The notes under the pieces: generated by a model
Told to the model about the DNA's origin: nothing
What the model saw: only the letters and a program-made list of their open reading frames with translations
Database searches by the model: none
Translations under genes and position numbers: made by a program
Part shown: one piece after another, positions 1-6,851 of the stretch
Numbering within the stretch: position 1 is the stretch's first letter
Layout: the number at the start of each line of letters is the position of its first letter
Origin: Chloroflexota bacterium
GTDB taxonomy: Bacteria; Chloroflexota; Dehalococcoidia; Tepidiformales; Tepidiformaceae
Assembly: GCA_963169135.1 (NCBI GenBank)
Contig: CAUJEQ010000261.1
Location: 1 to 14,044, forward strand
Direction: 5' to 3'
DNA: 14,044 bases

Positions 1-1
1 C

Positions 2-2203
2 GCCAACAACCTCTTGATTGATGAAGCCATCCTCACCGGCGAATCGACCGCCGCATCCAAGCGCACCGGGATCGCCCCTGCCGATGCCCCACTCGGAGAA
101 CAGTTCAACGTAGCCCGGGCCGGCACGATCGTCCGCAGCGGCAGGGCAATGGGAGTCGTCGTCGCGACAGGTTCCGGGACGGCCGTCGGCCAGATCGCCG
201 AATCCATGCGCGGGGAACAGACTCCGCAAACGCCGCTCCAGCAGCGGCTAGGACGACTGGCGCAGATGATCGGCATCGCGGTTGGGCTAACCGCGCTTCT
301 GTCATTTGCGATTGGCATCGCCGGAGGGAAGTCCGGCGCTGAGATGCTCAAGGTCGCCGTCGCCCTCGCCGTCTCCGCCACGCCCGAAGGCCTGCCAGTC
401 GCTTTCACCATCACCCTCGCCGTCGGTGTCCGAAGGATGGCGAACCGCAAGGCCATCATCCGCCACCTCCCGGCCGTCGAGACCCTTGGCAGCACGACCG
501 TGATCGGCTCGGACAAGACCGGGACGCTGACCCAGAACCAGATGACGGTCATGGAGGTCTGGACCGTGGCCGGGACGCACCTGCCGGGGAAGGAACCTGT
601 ACACCCGGGGAGCCCCCTCGAACGAACACTCATCGCGGGAATCGTCGCAAACGAAGCCTCCCTGGGCCGCGAAGGCGACGCCTGGGTCCCTGAGGGCGAC
701 CCGACGGAAACAGCCCTGCTCGTGGCCGCCGAGGCATTCGGGGTGGACCACGAGCGCGTACGTACGATCTTCCCGCCGGTCTTCGATGTGCCGTTCGAAC
801 CGGACCTGCGCTATTCCGGCGCCGTTCGCGAAAGCGCCGGGACCCACCAGTTCTTCGTGAAGGGCGCTCCTGAGCGCGTCCTCGAGATGTGCACGTCCAT
901 CGAGCACGGGGCCTACCGCGAGCCGATCGACCGCGCGGCCATCCAGGAGGCAACCGATGCGGCCGCGGCCCGCGGGCTCCGCATCCTGGCGATGGCCTAC
1001 GGCGAAATCGCTCCCGGGGCAGAGCCCCCGCGCGACCCGGCCGGCCTCACCTACTTGGGCTTTGAAGCGATGATGGACCCCCCGCGCCAGGGGGTGCTGG
1101 AGGCGGTGCGGGGATGCCAGCAAGCCGGCATTCGGGTGGTCATGATCACTGGCGACCACGCTTCGACTGCGCTCGCCATTTCGGGCCAGGTAGGCATCGC
1201 GGCGGGCGAGGGCGCCCTCGTCGAAGGCCGCGAGATCGAGTCCATGACAGACGCAGAGCTCCAGGAACGGATGCGGGACGCGACCGTCTGCGCCCGGATG
1301 TCGCCCGACCACAAGCTCCGAGTTGTCCAGGCCTTCCAGCGAGATGGCCATGTTGTCGCGGTAACGGGTGACGGCGTGAACGACGCCCCGGCACTGCGCG
1401 TCGCCGACCTCGGCGTTGCCATGGGGCACTCCGGGACCGACGTCGCCCGTGAAGCCGCGGACATGGTCCTCGCTGACGACAATTTTGTGAGCATCTACGC
1501 GGCTGTCAGCGAAGGTCGCATCACATTCGACAACATCCGGAACGTCACATTCTTCCTGGTCTCCACCGGTGCTGCGGAGATTGCGCTCATCATCGCCGCG
1601 CTCATGCTGGACTGGGAGATCCCGCTGCTCGCCGCCCAGCTGCTCTGGTTGAACCTGGTCACCAACGGGCTGCAGGATGTGGCGCTAGCGTTCGAACCGG
1701 GAGACCGGGCCGTGCTGCGGCGGCAGCCGCGGGCGCGGTCCGAGGGCATTCTCTCGCGGCTCCTGTGGGAGCGCGTGCTGCTCACGGCCGCCGTCATGGG
1801 AGCCGGTACGCTGGTGCTGTTCCGCTGGGAACTCGACTCAGGCGAGTCGCTCGAGTACGCGCGGTCGGTGGCCCTGACTGCGCTGGTGGTCTTCGAGGTC
1901 TTCCACGTCGGCAACTCGCGCTCGGAATACGTGTCGGCCTTCCGGAAGAGCGTCTTCTCGAACCGCTTCCTCCTGCTTGCGACGGTCGCCGCGGTCTCGG
2001 TGCACCTGATCGCGCTCTACCTCCCGGCCACCCAGTACATCCTGCGGGTCGAGCCGGTCGGGTTCGATTCATGGTTGCGGATTGTGGCGGTCGGCTCGTC
2101 GATCCTGGTGGCCATCGAGCTCCACAAATTCCTGAGGCGGGGTGGCCCCCGTTCCCGGGGAGCGCACCCCGCCTCAGCGGGTGGACTGGCTTCGGGGCGT
2201 TAG
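2..2203 (+). CDS. P2-type cation-transporting ATPase, 5'-truncated by window edge
   Basis: This is an ATP-driven cation pump of the inner membrane, related to the SERCA/PMR1-like (P2A) group. The frame is open from base 2, before the first possible start at 14, so the N terminus lies outside the window; about 170 residues are missing compared with relatives. Visible in order: the actuator-domain TGES loop (35-46), M4 with PEGLP (383-397), the phosphorylation site D-K-T-G-T (Asp codon at 512), the nucleotide-binding domain, the hinge TGDGVNDAP (1364-1391), then M5-M10. M5 keeps the cation-ligand Glu (codon 1577), but the usual Asn three residues earlier is Gly. M6 reads NLVTNGLQD, with Asn (1664) where SERCA has Asp800. 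The substrate could therefore differ from Ca2+. The stop overlaps the stop of a convergent small gene by 3 bases. The family call is firm; the ion is unknown. Confidence 0.95.
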   Translation, partial: ANNLLIDEAILTGESTAASKRTGIAPADAPLGEQFNVARAGTIVRSGRAMGVVVATGSGTAVGQIAESMRGEQTPQTPLQQRLGRLAQMIGIAVGLTALLSFAIGIAGGKSGAEMLKVAVALAVSATPEGLPVAFTITLAVGVRRMANRKAIIRHLPAVETLGSTTVIGSDKTGTLTQNQMTVMEVWTVAGTHLPGKEPVHPGSPLERTLIAGIVANEASLGREGDAWVPEGDPTETALLVAAEAFGVDHERVRTIFPPVFDVPFEPDLRYSGAVRESAGTHQFFVKGAPERVLEMCTSIEHGAYREPIDRAAIQEATDAAAARGLRILAMAYGEIAPGAEPPRDPAGLTYLGFEAMMDPPRQGVLEAVRGCQQAGIRVVMITGDHASTALAISGQVGIAAGEGALVEGREIESMTDAELQERMRDATVCARMSPDHKLRVVQAFQRDGHVVAVTGDGVNDAPALRVADLGVAMGHSGTDVAREAADMVLADDNFVSIYAAVSEGRITFDNIRNVTFFLVSTGAAEIALIIAALMLDWEIPLLAAQLLWLNLVTNGLQDVALAFEPGDRAVLRRQPRARSEGILSRLLWERVLLTAAVMGAGTLVLFRWELDSGESLEYARSVALTALVVFEVFHVGNSRSEYVSAFRKSVFSNRFLLLATVAAVSVHLIALYLPATQYILRVEPVGFDSWLRIVAVGSSILVAIELHKFLRRGGPRSRGAHPASAGGLASGR
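2133..2176 (-). terminator. Hairpin terminator inside the 3' end of the ATPase gene
   Basis: A perfect 12-bp inverted repeat (TGAGGCGGGGTG at 2133-2144, complement at 2165-2176) has an inner 5-bp stem (CCCCG 2147-2151 / CGGGG 2156-2160). It lies just beyond the stop of the minus-strand small-gene pair. Read on the minus strand it is followed by a short T-containing tail (GGAATTTG), so it probably terminates that operon. It is at the same time the coding sequence for the Arg/Gly-rich ATPase C terminus. Confidence 0.6.
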
Positions 2204-2391
2204 CGGCCCTGGATGCCGGGCTGGAGCACGACACCGCGGGCGTCAACGGCCCGTGTGCGGCGCCACGGCCAGGGCATCTGGCGCCTGGGCTTGAGTTCGT
2301 AGGCGGTACCGTTGAGCTGGGCCTTCCGGAGGCCGGCTTCGCGCTGGTACATCTCGTTCTTGGCGTATTCGTGGTAGGTGAGGTTCATCAT
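2200..2391 (-). CDS. Small protein, 63 aa, paralog of its upstream neighbour
   Basis: Not a family I can name. It is a 63-residue soluble protein beginning MMNLTYHEYAK and rich in Arg, Lys and Gln, with a basic, Pro/Trp-containing tail. Residues 8-28 align without gaps with residues 8-28 of the 64-aa product encoded just upstream (E-aromatic-A-basic, nine residues, F/L-R-R/K-A-Q-L-x-G), so the two genes look like an old duplication. The equal offset supports the first ATG at 2391. GGAG directly touches that ATG and AAAGGG lies 9 bases upstream, so the ATG at 2388 is the alternative start. The gap to the upstream gene is 29 nt, so the pair is probably co-transcribed. The stop (TAA, 2200-2202) overlaps the stop of the ATPase gene. 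Function unknown. Confidence 0.65.
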   Translation of the reverse strand: MMNLTYHEYAKNEMYQREAGLRKAQLNGTAYELKPRRQMPWPWRRTRAVDARGVVLQPGIQGR

Positions 2392-2420
2392 CTCCGTAGA
2401 CCCTTTCTGCGGGCTGAGCG

Positions 2421-2615
2421 TTAGCTCGCTTCGCGTGGTATCGCCGGCGAACCGGCGGTGCTTTCGTTGGAGCGTCCGGCAACGAAGCGGGCGAGCCCGC
2501 GACGCCTGGGCCGGGCAGGCCCGGTGGTGAGACCAAGCAGCTGGGCACGGCGGAAGGCAAGGACCGCTTCGTTTTGCCGGGCCCGCGCCCACTCCTCCAG
2601 GTTGTACAGTTCCAT
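2421..2615 (-). CDS. Small protein, 64 aa, first of a paralogous pair
   Basis: Not recognised. The product (MELYNLEEWARARQNEA...) has an amphipathic N-terminal half likely to be helical, ending in RRAQLLG, and then a Pro/Arg-rich tail that looks disordered. GAGGAG lies 7 bases before the ATG at 2615, a clear ribosome-binding site that decides the start against an upstream in-frame ATG at 2636. The gene is the first of the minus-strand pair and diverges from the Crp-type regulator across 167 bases. A -10-like TAACGT on the minus strand (2686-2681) may drive it. The E-W-A-R ... R-R-A-Q-L-x-G pattern at residues 8-28 recurs in the next gene. Function unknown; a DNA- or ribosome-associated small protein would be a guess only. 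Confidence 0.65.
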   Translation of the reverse strand: MELYNLEEWARARQNEAVLAFRRAQLLGLTTGPARPRRRGLARFVAGRSNESTAGSPAIPREAS

Positions 2616-2711
2616 GTCCTTGCTCCTCGTGGCCACGGGGCCAGGTGGTCATTCAAGGATGGCGTGCCGCCCGGCGTGCTACGTTAAGCGCGTTCACACT
2701 GGCCGAACTCC

Positions 2712-2743
2712 ATTCGAGATGCGCATCACACAGTGGCTCGAAT
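2712..2743. promoter_or_regulatory. Probable Crp/Fnr-type operator and inverted repeats between divergent genes
   Basis: Read on the minus strand, 2730-2715 is TGTGA-N6-TCTCG, matching the CRP consensus TGTGA-N6-TCACA at 8 of 10 positions, with a perfect 10-bp palindrome GATGCGCATC in the middle (2718-2727). Around it, ATTCGAG (2712-2718) and CTCGAAT (2737-2743) form a perfect 7-bp inverted repeat. It sits 40 bases before the start of the Crp-type gene. It may serve autoregulation or control of the small-gene pair. This is an inference from sequence pattern only. Confidence 0.45.
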
Positions 2744-2782
2744 CGGGGTCTGGTGGTACAAGATCGGCCCAGGGGAGTTCAC

Positions 2783-3475
2783 GTGGCTATGACTGATCCG
2801 GCTCCGAACGATGTCTACATCCGCGACCTGCCGCTGCTGGCGCGCCTGCCCGATGACGATCTCAAGGCGCTTGCCGCCCGCGGGCGCGTCCGGCGCTTCG
2901 CCGCCGGGACCACCATCTACCACGAAGGCGACCCCGGCGACGCGCTCTACGTCGTGGTCGAAGGCCGGGTGCGGATCAGCCGCATCTCGGGCGCCGGCAA
3001 CGAGGCAACCCTTGCCCTGATGGGCCCCGGCGACTGCCATGGCGAGCTCGCGCTCTTCGACGGCCGGCCGCGTTCGGCCACGGCCACGGCGACCACCGTC
3101 ACGCGGACCTTCGTGGTCTCGCGCGATGACTTCGTGAACTGGGTGCGGGAGCGCCCCGCGGCCTCGCTCGCCCTCCTCGAGACGCTGTCGTTGCGCTTGA
3201 GGCGAACCGACGAGACCGTCACGGACCTGGTCTTCCTCGACCTCCCGCACCGCCTGGCAAAGCACCTGCTCACGCTGGCAGCTTCCCTGCCGGAGGGCGA
3301 CCCGCGAAAGAAGCAGCGCATCCAGGTGACCCAGGGCGAGCTGGCTTCGATGCTCGGCGTGAGCCGCGAAAGCGTGAACAAGCAGCTGAACCTGTTCGCT
3401 CGGGACGGCTGGATCACGCTCAGCCGCGGCGCCGTAACGATCGATGACCCGCAGGCGCTCAGGACGTTCGTGTAG
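2783..3475 (+). CDS. Crp/Fnr-family transcriptional regulator
   Basis: A 230-residue cytoplasmic DNA-binding regulator. The N-terminal cyclic-nucleotide-binding beta-roll (about residues 20-130) has the phosphate-binding cassette GELALFDGRPRSATA, which keeps the Gly-Glu-Leu and Arg-Ser positions that contact cAMP in E. coli CRP; cyclic-nucleotide binding is therefore plausible. No Cys cluster of the Fnr type is seen. The C terminus carries a winged helix (TQGELASMLGVSRESVNKQL) of the HTH_Crp type. The GTG at 2783 is chosen because AGGGGAG (2771-2777) lies 5 bases upstream; the in-frame ATG at 2789 would have 11-base spacing. It diverges from the small-gene pair and has a CRP-like box in front. 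Targets and ligand cannot be read from the sequence. Confidence 0.9.
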   Translation: MAMTDPAPNDVYIRDLPLLARLPDDDLKALAARGRVRRFAAGTTIYHEGDPGDALYVVVEGRVRISRISGAGNEATLALMGPGDCHGELALFDGRPRSATATATTVTRTFVVSRDDFVNWVRERPAASLALLETLSLRLRRTDETVTDLVFLDLPHRLAKHLLTLAASLPEGDPRKKQRIQVTQGELASMLGVSRESVNKQLNLFARDGWITLSRGAVTIDDPQALRTFV

Positions 3476-3608
3476 CCCGGCCGAAAGCCCGGCAACCGGA
3501 TCATGGGGCATTAATCGAGTGCCCGTAGGCTTCCCCCTGTCAGTGGGTTGAGTGCGGCCGCGCGACCACCGGACACCTTTTCAAGTCAAACAGCAGGTGG
3601 TTTTCCTC

Positions 3609-4931
3609 ATGCGTTACGGCCTCTCGAAGGCTCTCTCCCGGAGGGCTGGCCTCGGCATTGCCGCGGGCGTCCTCGCCGCTGGTGCTTTCACTGGCGCCGC
3701 GCTCGCCGGCAAGACGGTCAACGGCCCCTTCGGCTTCGACCCCATCCCCGCTTCGGCGGATCTCAGCACCTGGGACCCGGCCGCACCCTTCGTCATCCCC
3801 TCGGGCTTCAGCCAGTACGTCGTCTCCGACGAATCGGCCCTCAACATCTACCAGGTTCCCGATGTGACCGGCGACGGCGACGACTGGCACGACATGAACA
3901 CCGTCAACGAGACCGGCAAGCAGGCCGGCCGCTACCTCTACCGCACGCATGAAGTGCGCGGAAGCAACGGCGGCACCAGAGGCGGCGTGGTCTCCGTTGT
4001 CGACCTCAAGACCGGCGAGACCCGCATTCTCGCTGGTCCAGATCCTGTCCAGCCCTACCAGGCGCTCGACGGCATCCGCTGGACGCCGTGGGGCACCATC
4101 CTCTTCGCCGAGGAATCGACCGGTGGCCGCCTCCTGGAAATCATCCTCGACAAGCACGACCCGATGACGGCCGTGGCAGTCTTCGACCGGCCCGCGGTTG
4201 GGCGGCTCGCTCACGAGGGCCTTGATGTCGGCCCGGACGGCTCTGTCTACGTGGTTGACGAGTTCCGCGGGCAGCGGGAGGGCCACGGCGGCGGCATCTA
4301 CAAGTTCGTGCCCGACCGCTACGGCGACCTCTCCAGCGGGAAGCTCTACGCCCTGAAGGTCACCGGCCCGGACGGCACCGGCCAGGGCGAGTGGGTCGGC
4401 CCCATCGACCCATCGAACGCTCGCCAGGCCGGCACCGACGCTGATGGCACCGGTTGGAACCGGCCCGAGGACATCGAGATCATCGGTAACACGCTCTATG
4501 TCGCGGTGACGGAAGGCCGCTACGAAGGGGGTGTTCAGGTCTACGACGGGCGGGTCCTCGCCGCAAGCCTCAAGAGCCTGAAGGTCACCGACTTCGTCAA
4601 GCCAGGCGTGAACGTCCCGGTCGAACTCGGGACTCCGGGCGTGCCCGGTTACGCCACCGGGTTCGACAACCCGGATAACCTCGCGGAAGCCCCCAACGGC
4701 GACCTGGTGATCGTCGAGGACAACGTCCCCTCCGACATCTGGTGGGCCGGCAAGGACCTGGACGGCGACGGTGCAGCCGACGAAGTCCACCTCTTCGCCT
4801 CCCTGAGCGACCCGGGCGCCGAAGGCACGGGCATCTACTTCGGCAAGGACCCGAAGACGATGTTCGTGAACGTGCAGCACTCCGCGGCGCCGGATGGCGA
4901 CGCCACCTGGGCGATCACCAACCGGAAGTAG
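3609..4931 (+). CDS. Secreted PhoX/DUF839-family protein
   Basis: A 440-residue exported protein of the PhoX (DUF839) beta-propeller family, whose characterised members are Ca/Fe-dependent alkaline phosphatases. The signal peptide has a twin-arginine-like SRRAGLG, a hydrophobic stretch and an AALA cleavage site (about residue 35). Family landmarks appear in order: YLYRTHEVRGS (cf. nHEY), WTPWGTILFAEES (cf. the WxTCEE loop), AHEGLDVGPDG, GGGIYKFVPD, NRPEDIEIIGNTLYVAVTE, FDNPDNLAEAPNGDLVIVED. It is shorter than classical PhoX (about 600-700 aa), so phosphatase activity is uncertain. The Asp-Gly-rich patches DVTGDGDDWHD and DLDGDGAADEV resemble Ca-binding loops. The ATG is chosen for AGGTGG 8 bases upstream and for the signal peptide. 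An inverted-repeat hairpin follows the stop; the gene looks monocistronic. Confidence 0.85.
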   Translation: MRYGLSKALSRRAGLGIAAGVLAAGAFTGAALAGKTVNGPFGFDPIPASADLSTWDPAAPFVIPSGFSQYVVSDESALNIYQVPDVTGDGDDWHDMNTVNETGKQAGRYLYRTHEVRGSNGGTRGGVVSVVDLKTGETRILAGPDPVQPYQALDGIRWTPWGTILFAEESTGGRLLEIILDKHDPMTAVAVFDRPAVGRLAHEGLDVGPDGSVYVVDEFRGQREGHGGGIYKFVPDRYGDLSSGKLYALKVTGPDGTGQGEWVGPIDPSNARQAGTDADGTGWNRPEDIEIIGNTLYVAVTEGRYEGGVQVYDGRVLAASLKSLKVTDFVKPGVNVPVELGTPGVPGYATGFDNPDNLAEAPNGDLVIVEDNVPSDIWWAGKDLDGDGAADEVHLFASLSDPGAEGTGIYFGKDPKTMFVNVQHSAAPDGDATWAITNRK

Positions 4932-4952
4932 CTCACCCGGGCGTTCCCACCG

Positions 4953-4986
4953 ACGAGGGGAGACGGTCCACGCCATCTCCCCTCGT
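4953..4986 (+). terminator. Hairpin terminator after the PhoX-like gene
   Basis: A perfect 11-bp inverted repeat, ACGAGGGGAGA (4953-4963) and TCTCCCCTCGT (4976-4986), with a 12-base loop, starts 22 bases after the stop. There is no T-tract after it, so it is terminator-like rather than a textbook intrinsic terminator. Confidence 0.6.
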
Positions 4987-4991
4987 TCGCC

Positions 4992-5002
4992 CCCGCTACA
5001 AT
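4992..5002 (+). promoter_or_regulatory. -10 promoter element of the LLM oxidoreductase gene
   Basis: TACAAT (4997-5002, 5 of 6 to the TATAAT consensus) ends 28 bases before the ATG, directly after the upstream terminator hairpin. The 11-mer CCCGCTACAAT recurs exactly at 6814-6824 before another gene. No recognisable -35 lies 16-18 bases upstream. Confidence 0.55.
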
Positions 5003-5030
5003 GCCCCGCACACAGAACACGGGGTGACCT

Positions 5031-5930
5031 ATGCGATTCGGTTTCTGGCCCGGCCCGAACAACTCCTGGAACGACACACTCGCGCTCGCGAAACACGCCG
5101 AAGCGGGCGGCTGGCACGGCGTCTGGTGCGCCGACCACTTCATGCCCAACGCCGAAGACACCAGCGGCCCCACTTCCGAATGCTGGACCACGCTGGCCGC
5201 GCTGGCCGCGAGCGTGCCCCGCATCCGCCTCGGCGCGCTCGTCACCGGGAATACCTACCGGCACCCGGCGGTGCTCGCCAAAATGGCCGCGAACGTCGAC
5301 AACATCAGCGGCGGGCGTTGCGTGCTCGGGCTCGGCGCCGGCTGGCAGGAGAACGAACACCGCGCCTACGGTATCAACTTCTCGACGCTCGGCGGGCGCA
5401 TGAGCCGGTTCGAGGAAGCCTGCCAGGTTGTCACCGGCCTGTTTTCGAACGAGAAGACCACCTTCGCCGGGAAGCACTACCAGTTGACCGATGCCCCGCT
5501 CGCGCCAAAGCCGCTCCAGAAGCCGTTGCCGCTGCTCATCGGCGGTGGCGGCGAACAGCGCACCCTCCGCATCGCGGCGAAGTACGCCAACGAGTGGAAC
5601 GTCTGGGGCACTCCCGAAGTGCTCAAGCACAAGGGCGGCATCCTGGACCAGTACTGCCGGGAGATCGGCCGCGACCCGAAGACCATCGCCCATTCGGCCC
5701 AGGGCATGCTGGTGCTGACCGACGATGCGGCAGTAGTGGAGCGCATGAAGGCCGCGGGCCGCCCGGTCATCGGCGGGAACGGCCCCCAGGTGCGCGCCCT
5801 GGTTGAGCAGTACGCCGACGCCGGCGTCGACGAACTCATCATCCCCGACTTCAACCTGGGCCGGACGGTCGCGGACAAGACGGCCGTGATGGACCGCTTC
5901 GCCAACGAGGTAATGGCCCACTTCCGTTAG
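5031..5930 (+). CDS. LLM-class F420-dependent oxidoreductase
   Basis: A 299-residue cytoplasmic TIM-barrel enzyme of the bacterial luciferase-like family, the branch that usually uses coenzyme F420. Typical segments are FGFWPGPNNSWNDTLALAKHAE at the N terminus (beta1-alpha1), a GVWCADHF strand, a PRIRLGALVTGNTYRHPAVLAK segment, the GGRCVLGLGAGWQ motif near residue 100, and KPLPLLIGGGG, the strand before the phosphate-binding end of the barrel. The length is normal. The start is supported by GGGGTGA 3 bases upstream and a -10 box at 4997. The substrate cannot be deduced: members act in degradation, cofactor and secondary-metabolite pathways. It faces the lipoprotein gene tail-to-tail with a shared palindromic terminator, and no F420-biosynthesis gene is in the window. 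Confidence 0.9.
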   Translation: MRFGFWPGPNNSWNDTLALAKHAEAGGWHGVWCADHFMPNAEDTSGPTSECWTTLAALAASVPRIRLGALVTGNTYRHPAVLAKMAANVDNISGGRCVLGLGAGWQENEHRAYGINFSTLGGRMSRFEEACQVVTGLFSNEKTTFAGKHYQLTDAPLAPKPLQKPLPLLIGGGGEQRTLRIAAKYANEWNVWGTPEVLKHKGGILDQYCREIGRDPKTIAHSAQGMLVLTDDAAVVERMKAAGRPVIGGNGPQVRALVEQYADAGVDELIIPDFNLGRTVADKTAVMDRFANEVMAHFR

Positions 5931-5954
5931 CAACGCGTGGCACGCCGGGAACGG

Positions 5955-5982
5955 CGAAGCGGCGGGGCGCCCCGCCGCTTCG
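5955..5982. terminator. Perfect 28-bp palindrome, bidirectional terminator
   Basis: CGAAGCGGCGGGGC is followed immediately by its reverse complement, giving a perfect 28-bp palindrome between two convergent stop codons (5930 and 6001). As RNA it would fold into a very stable hairpin on either strand. A G-U pair extends it by one. There is no long T-tract on either side. Confidence 0.7.
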
Positions 5983-6000
5983 TGGCCGGTGATTCCAGCA

Positions 6001-6597
6001 TCAGGGGATGCGCGGCACAGCCTTGTTCGCCATGGCCACCAGCGTCTCGGTCTCCAGCCCCTGCTTGCCGAGGCTGACAGATACTGTCATGCCATCGTAG
6101 AGGACGTTCAGGACGTTCCCCACGCGATAGGCCGACTCCCCGATGCCCGCAACGTCCTGGACACCGGTATGCAGGGCCTTTTCGTCCTCGAAGAGCTTCT
6201 TCGCCGTGTACTTCTGGGATTTCAGCGCCGCGGCGAAGTCCTGTTCGCGGACCACTGACACCTGGGCGATCGTGAGCGACCTCTCGCTGGTGGCGCCCCA
6301 GGTGCAGAGCGTGATGCCCATGGGGCCCTGCGCGACGGCCGGGTCGCCGCCGTCCATCTCCTCGCCCGCGAACTCCTCGAGTTCCGCGGCGGTCAGCAGC
6401 TGGCACGGGTCGAAGTTCGCGCCACCGTCGCCGGAGGGGGTGTCTTTCGCATCGCCGGCCGTAGTGGCGGTGGCGCCCCCACCATCGCCGGCATCGGACG
6501 AAGCGTCGTCGTCGCCACCGCCACAGGCCACGGAGAGCAGGATGGAGGTGCTGAGAGCGCCCAGGATGATGTGGTGGATGAAGGTTCGATACGACAC
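6001..6597 (-). CDS. Cell-envelope lipoprotein of unknown function
   Basis: A predicted lipoprotein of 198 residues. A short basic N terminus and hydrophobic stretch are followed by the lipobox LLSVAC-GGG, so the Cys should be lipidated and the protein anchored outside the membrane. Next comes an Asp/Gly/Ala/Thr low-complexity linker and a globular domain opening with DPCQLLTAAELEEFAG, a start typical of DUF3558-like actinobacterial lipoproteins. Two Cys (in DPCQLL and ITLCTW) could form a disulfide. Start choice: GTG at 6597 has GGAG 8 bases upstream, whereas the in-frame GTG at 6606 overlaps that GGAG. A TACACT -10 element lies about 110 bases upstream. Function unknown; the DUF3558 resemblance is tentative. 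Confidence 0.8.
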   Translation of the reverse strand: MSYRTFIHHIILGALSTSILLSVACGGGDDDASSDAGDGGGATATTAGDAKDTPSGDGGANFDPCQLLTAAELEEFAGEEMDGGDPAVAQGPMGITLCTWGATSERSLTIAQVSVVREQDFAAALKSQKYTAKKLFEDEKALHTGVQDVAGIGESAYRVGNVLNVLYDGMTVSVSLGKQGLETETLVAMANKAVPRIP

Positions 6598-6705
6598 GGT
6601 ATGCACTCCACGCTGAAGTTCTGGGGGTTGGACAACCGGTGGCGCGAATTCTTACGCCGCCGGCTTCCTGAATCCAGCGATCCGATCGTGGGGCACGTCG
6701 GCCTC

Positions 6706-6711
6706 AGTGTA
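6706..6711 (-). promoter_or_regulatory. -10 element (GC-TACACT) for the lipoprotein gene
   Basis: Minus-strand GAGCTACACTGAG matches the GC-TAnnnT pattern seen before other genes here. It would give an untranslated leader of about 100 nt. No convincing -35 is visible. Confidence 0.4.
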
Positions 6712-6764
6712 GCTCCGCGCCATCACCAATGTCTGGCAGCCCCTGTGAGGCGCGTCGCACAGCG

Positions 6765-6787
6765 GCGTGGGGGAGAATCCCCCACGC
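6765..6787. repeat. 10-bp inverted repeat with 3-base loop in an intergenic region
   Basis: GCGTGGGGGA (6765-6774), loop GAA, TCCCCCACGC (6778-6787). It is a strong hairpin between divergent promoters, not downstream of any gene on either strand. The 6607-6851 stretch around it contains no other coding candidate. Confidence 0.7.
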
Positions 6788-6813
6788 GCACCTTCCGCGC
6801 CCGGCGGAGCGTT

Positions 6814-6824
6814 CCCGCTACAAT
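6814..6824 (+). promoter_or_regulatory. -10 promoter element of the small membrane-protein gene
   Basis: TACAAT (6819-6824) lies within the 11-mer CCCGCTACAAT, identical to 4992-5002. It is followed after about 17 bases by TGGAG and an ATG at 6852. Confidence 0.55.
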
Positions 6825-6851
6825 CACTGCAGTCAGAGCGTGGAGAACCGG

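Noticed and set aside
302..1429. Minus-strand frame of 375 codons opposite the P-type ATPase
   Set aside because: It lies fully inside a conserved pump gene and its translation shows no recognisable motif.
2200..2652. One 150-residue minus-strand protein beginning at 2652
   Set aside because: Its first half is just another frame of the 64-residue gene, which has a better ribosome-binding site. Only the part from 2391 is supported.
3487..3500. SAM-I riboswitch, because of GCCCGGCAACCGG
   Set aside because: Only the short CGGCAACC word matches. The conserved GAG-GG-GGA upstream part and the paired P1 are missing, and the downstream gene has no link to methionine or SAM.
3540..5933. A very long minus-strand open frame (about 800 codons) opposite the PhoX-like and LLM genes
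   Set aside because: It is the antisense frame of two genes with clear families. Its protein is low-complexity Val/Asp/Gly/Arg text with no domain, as expected in GC-rich DNA.
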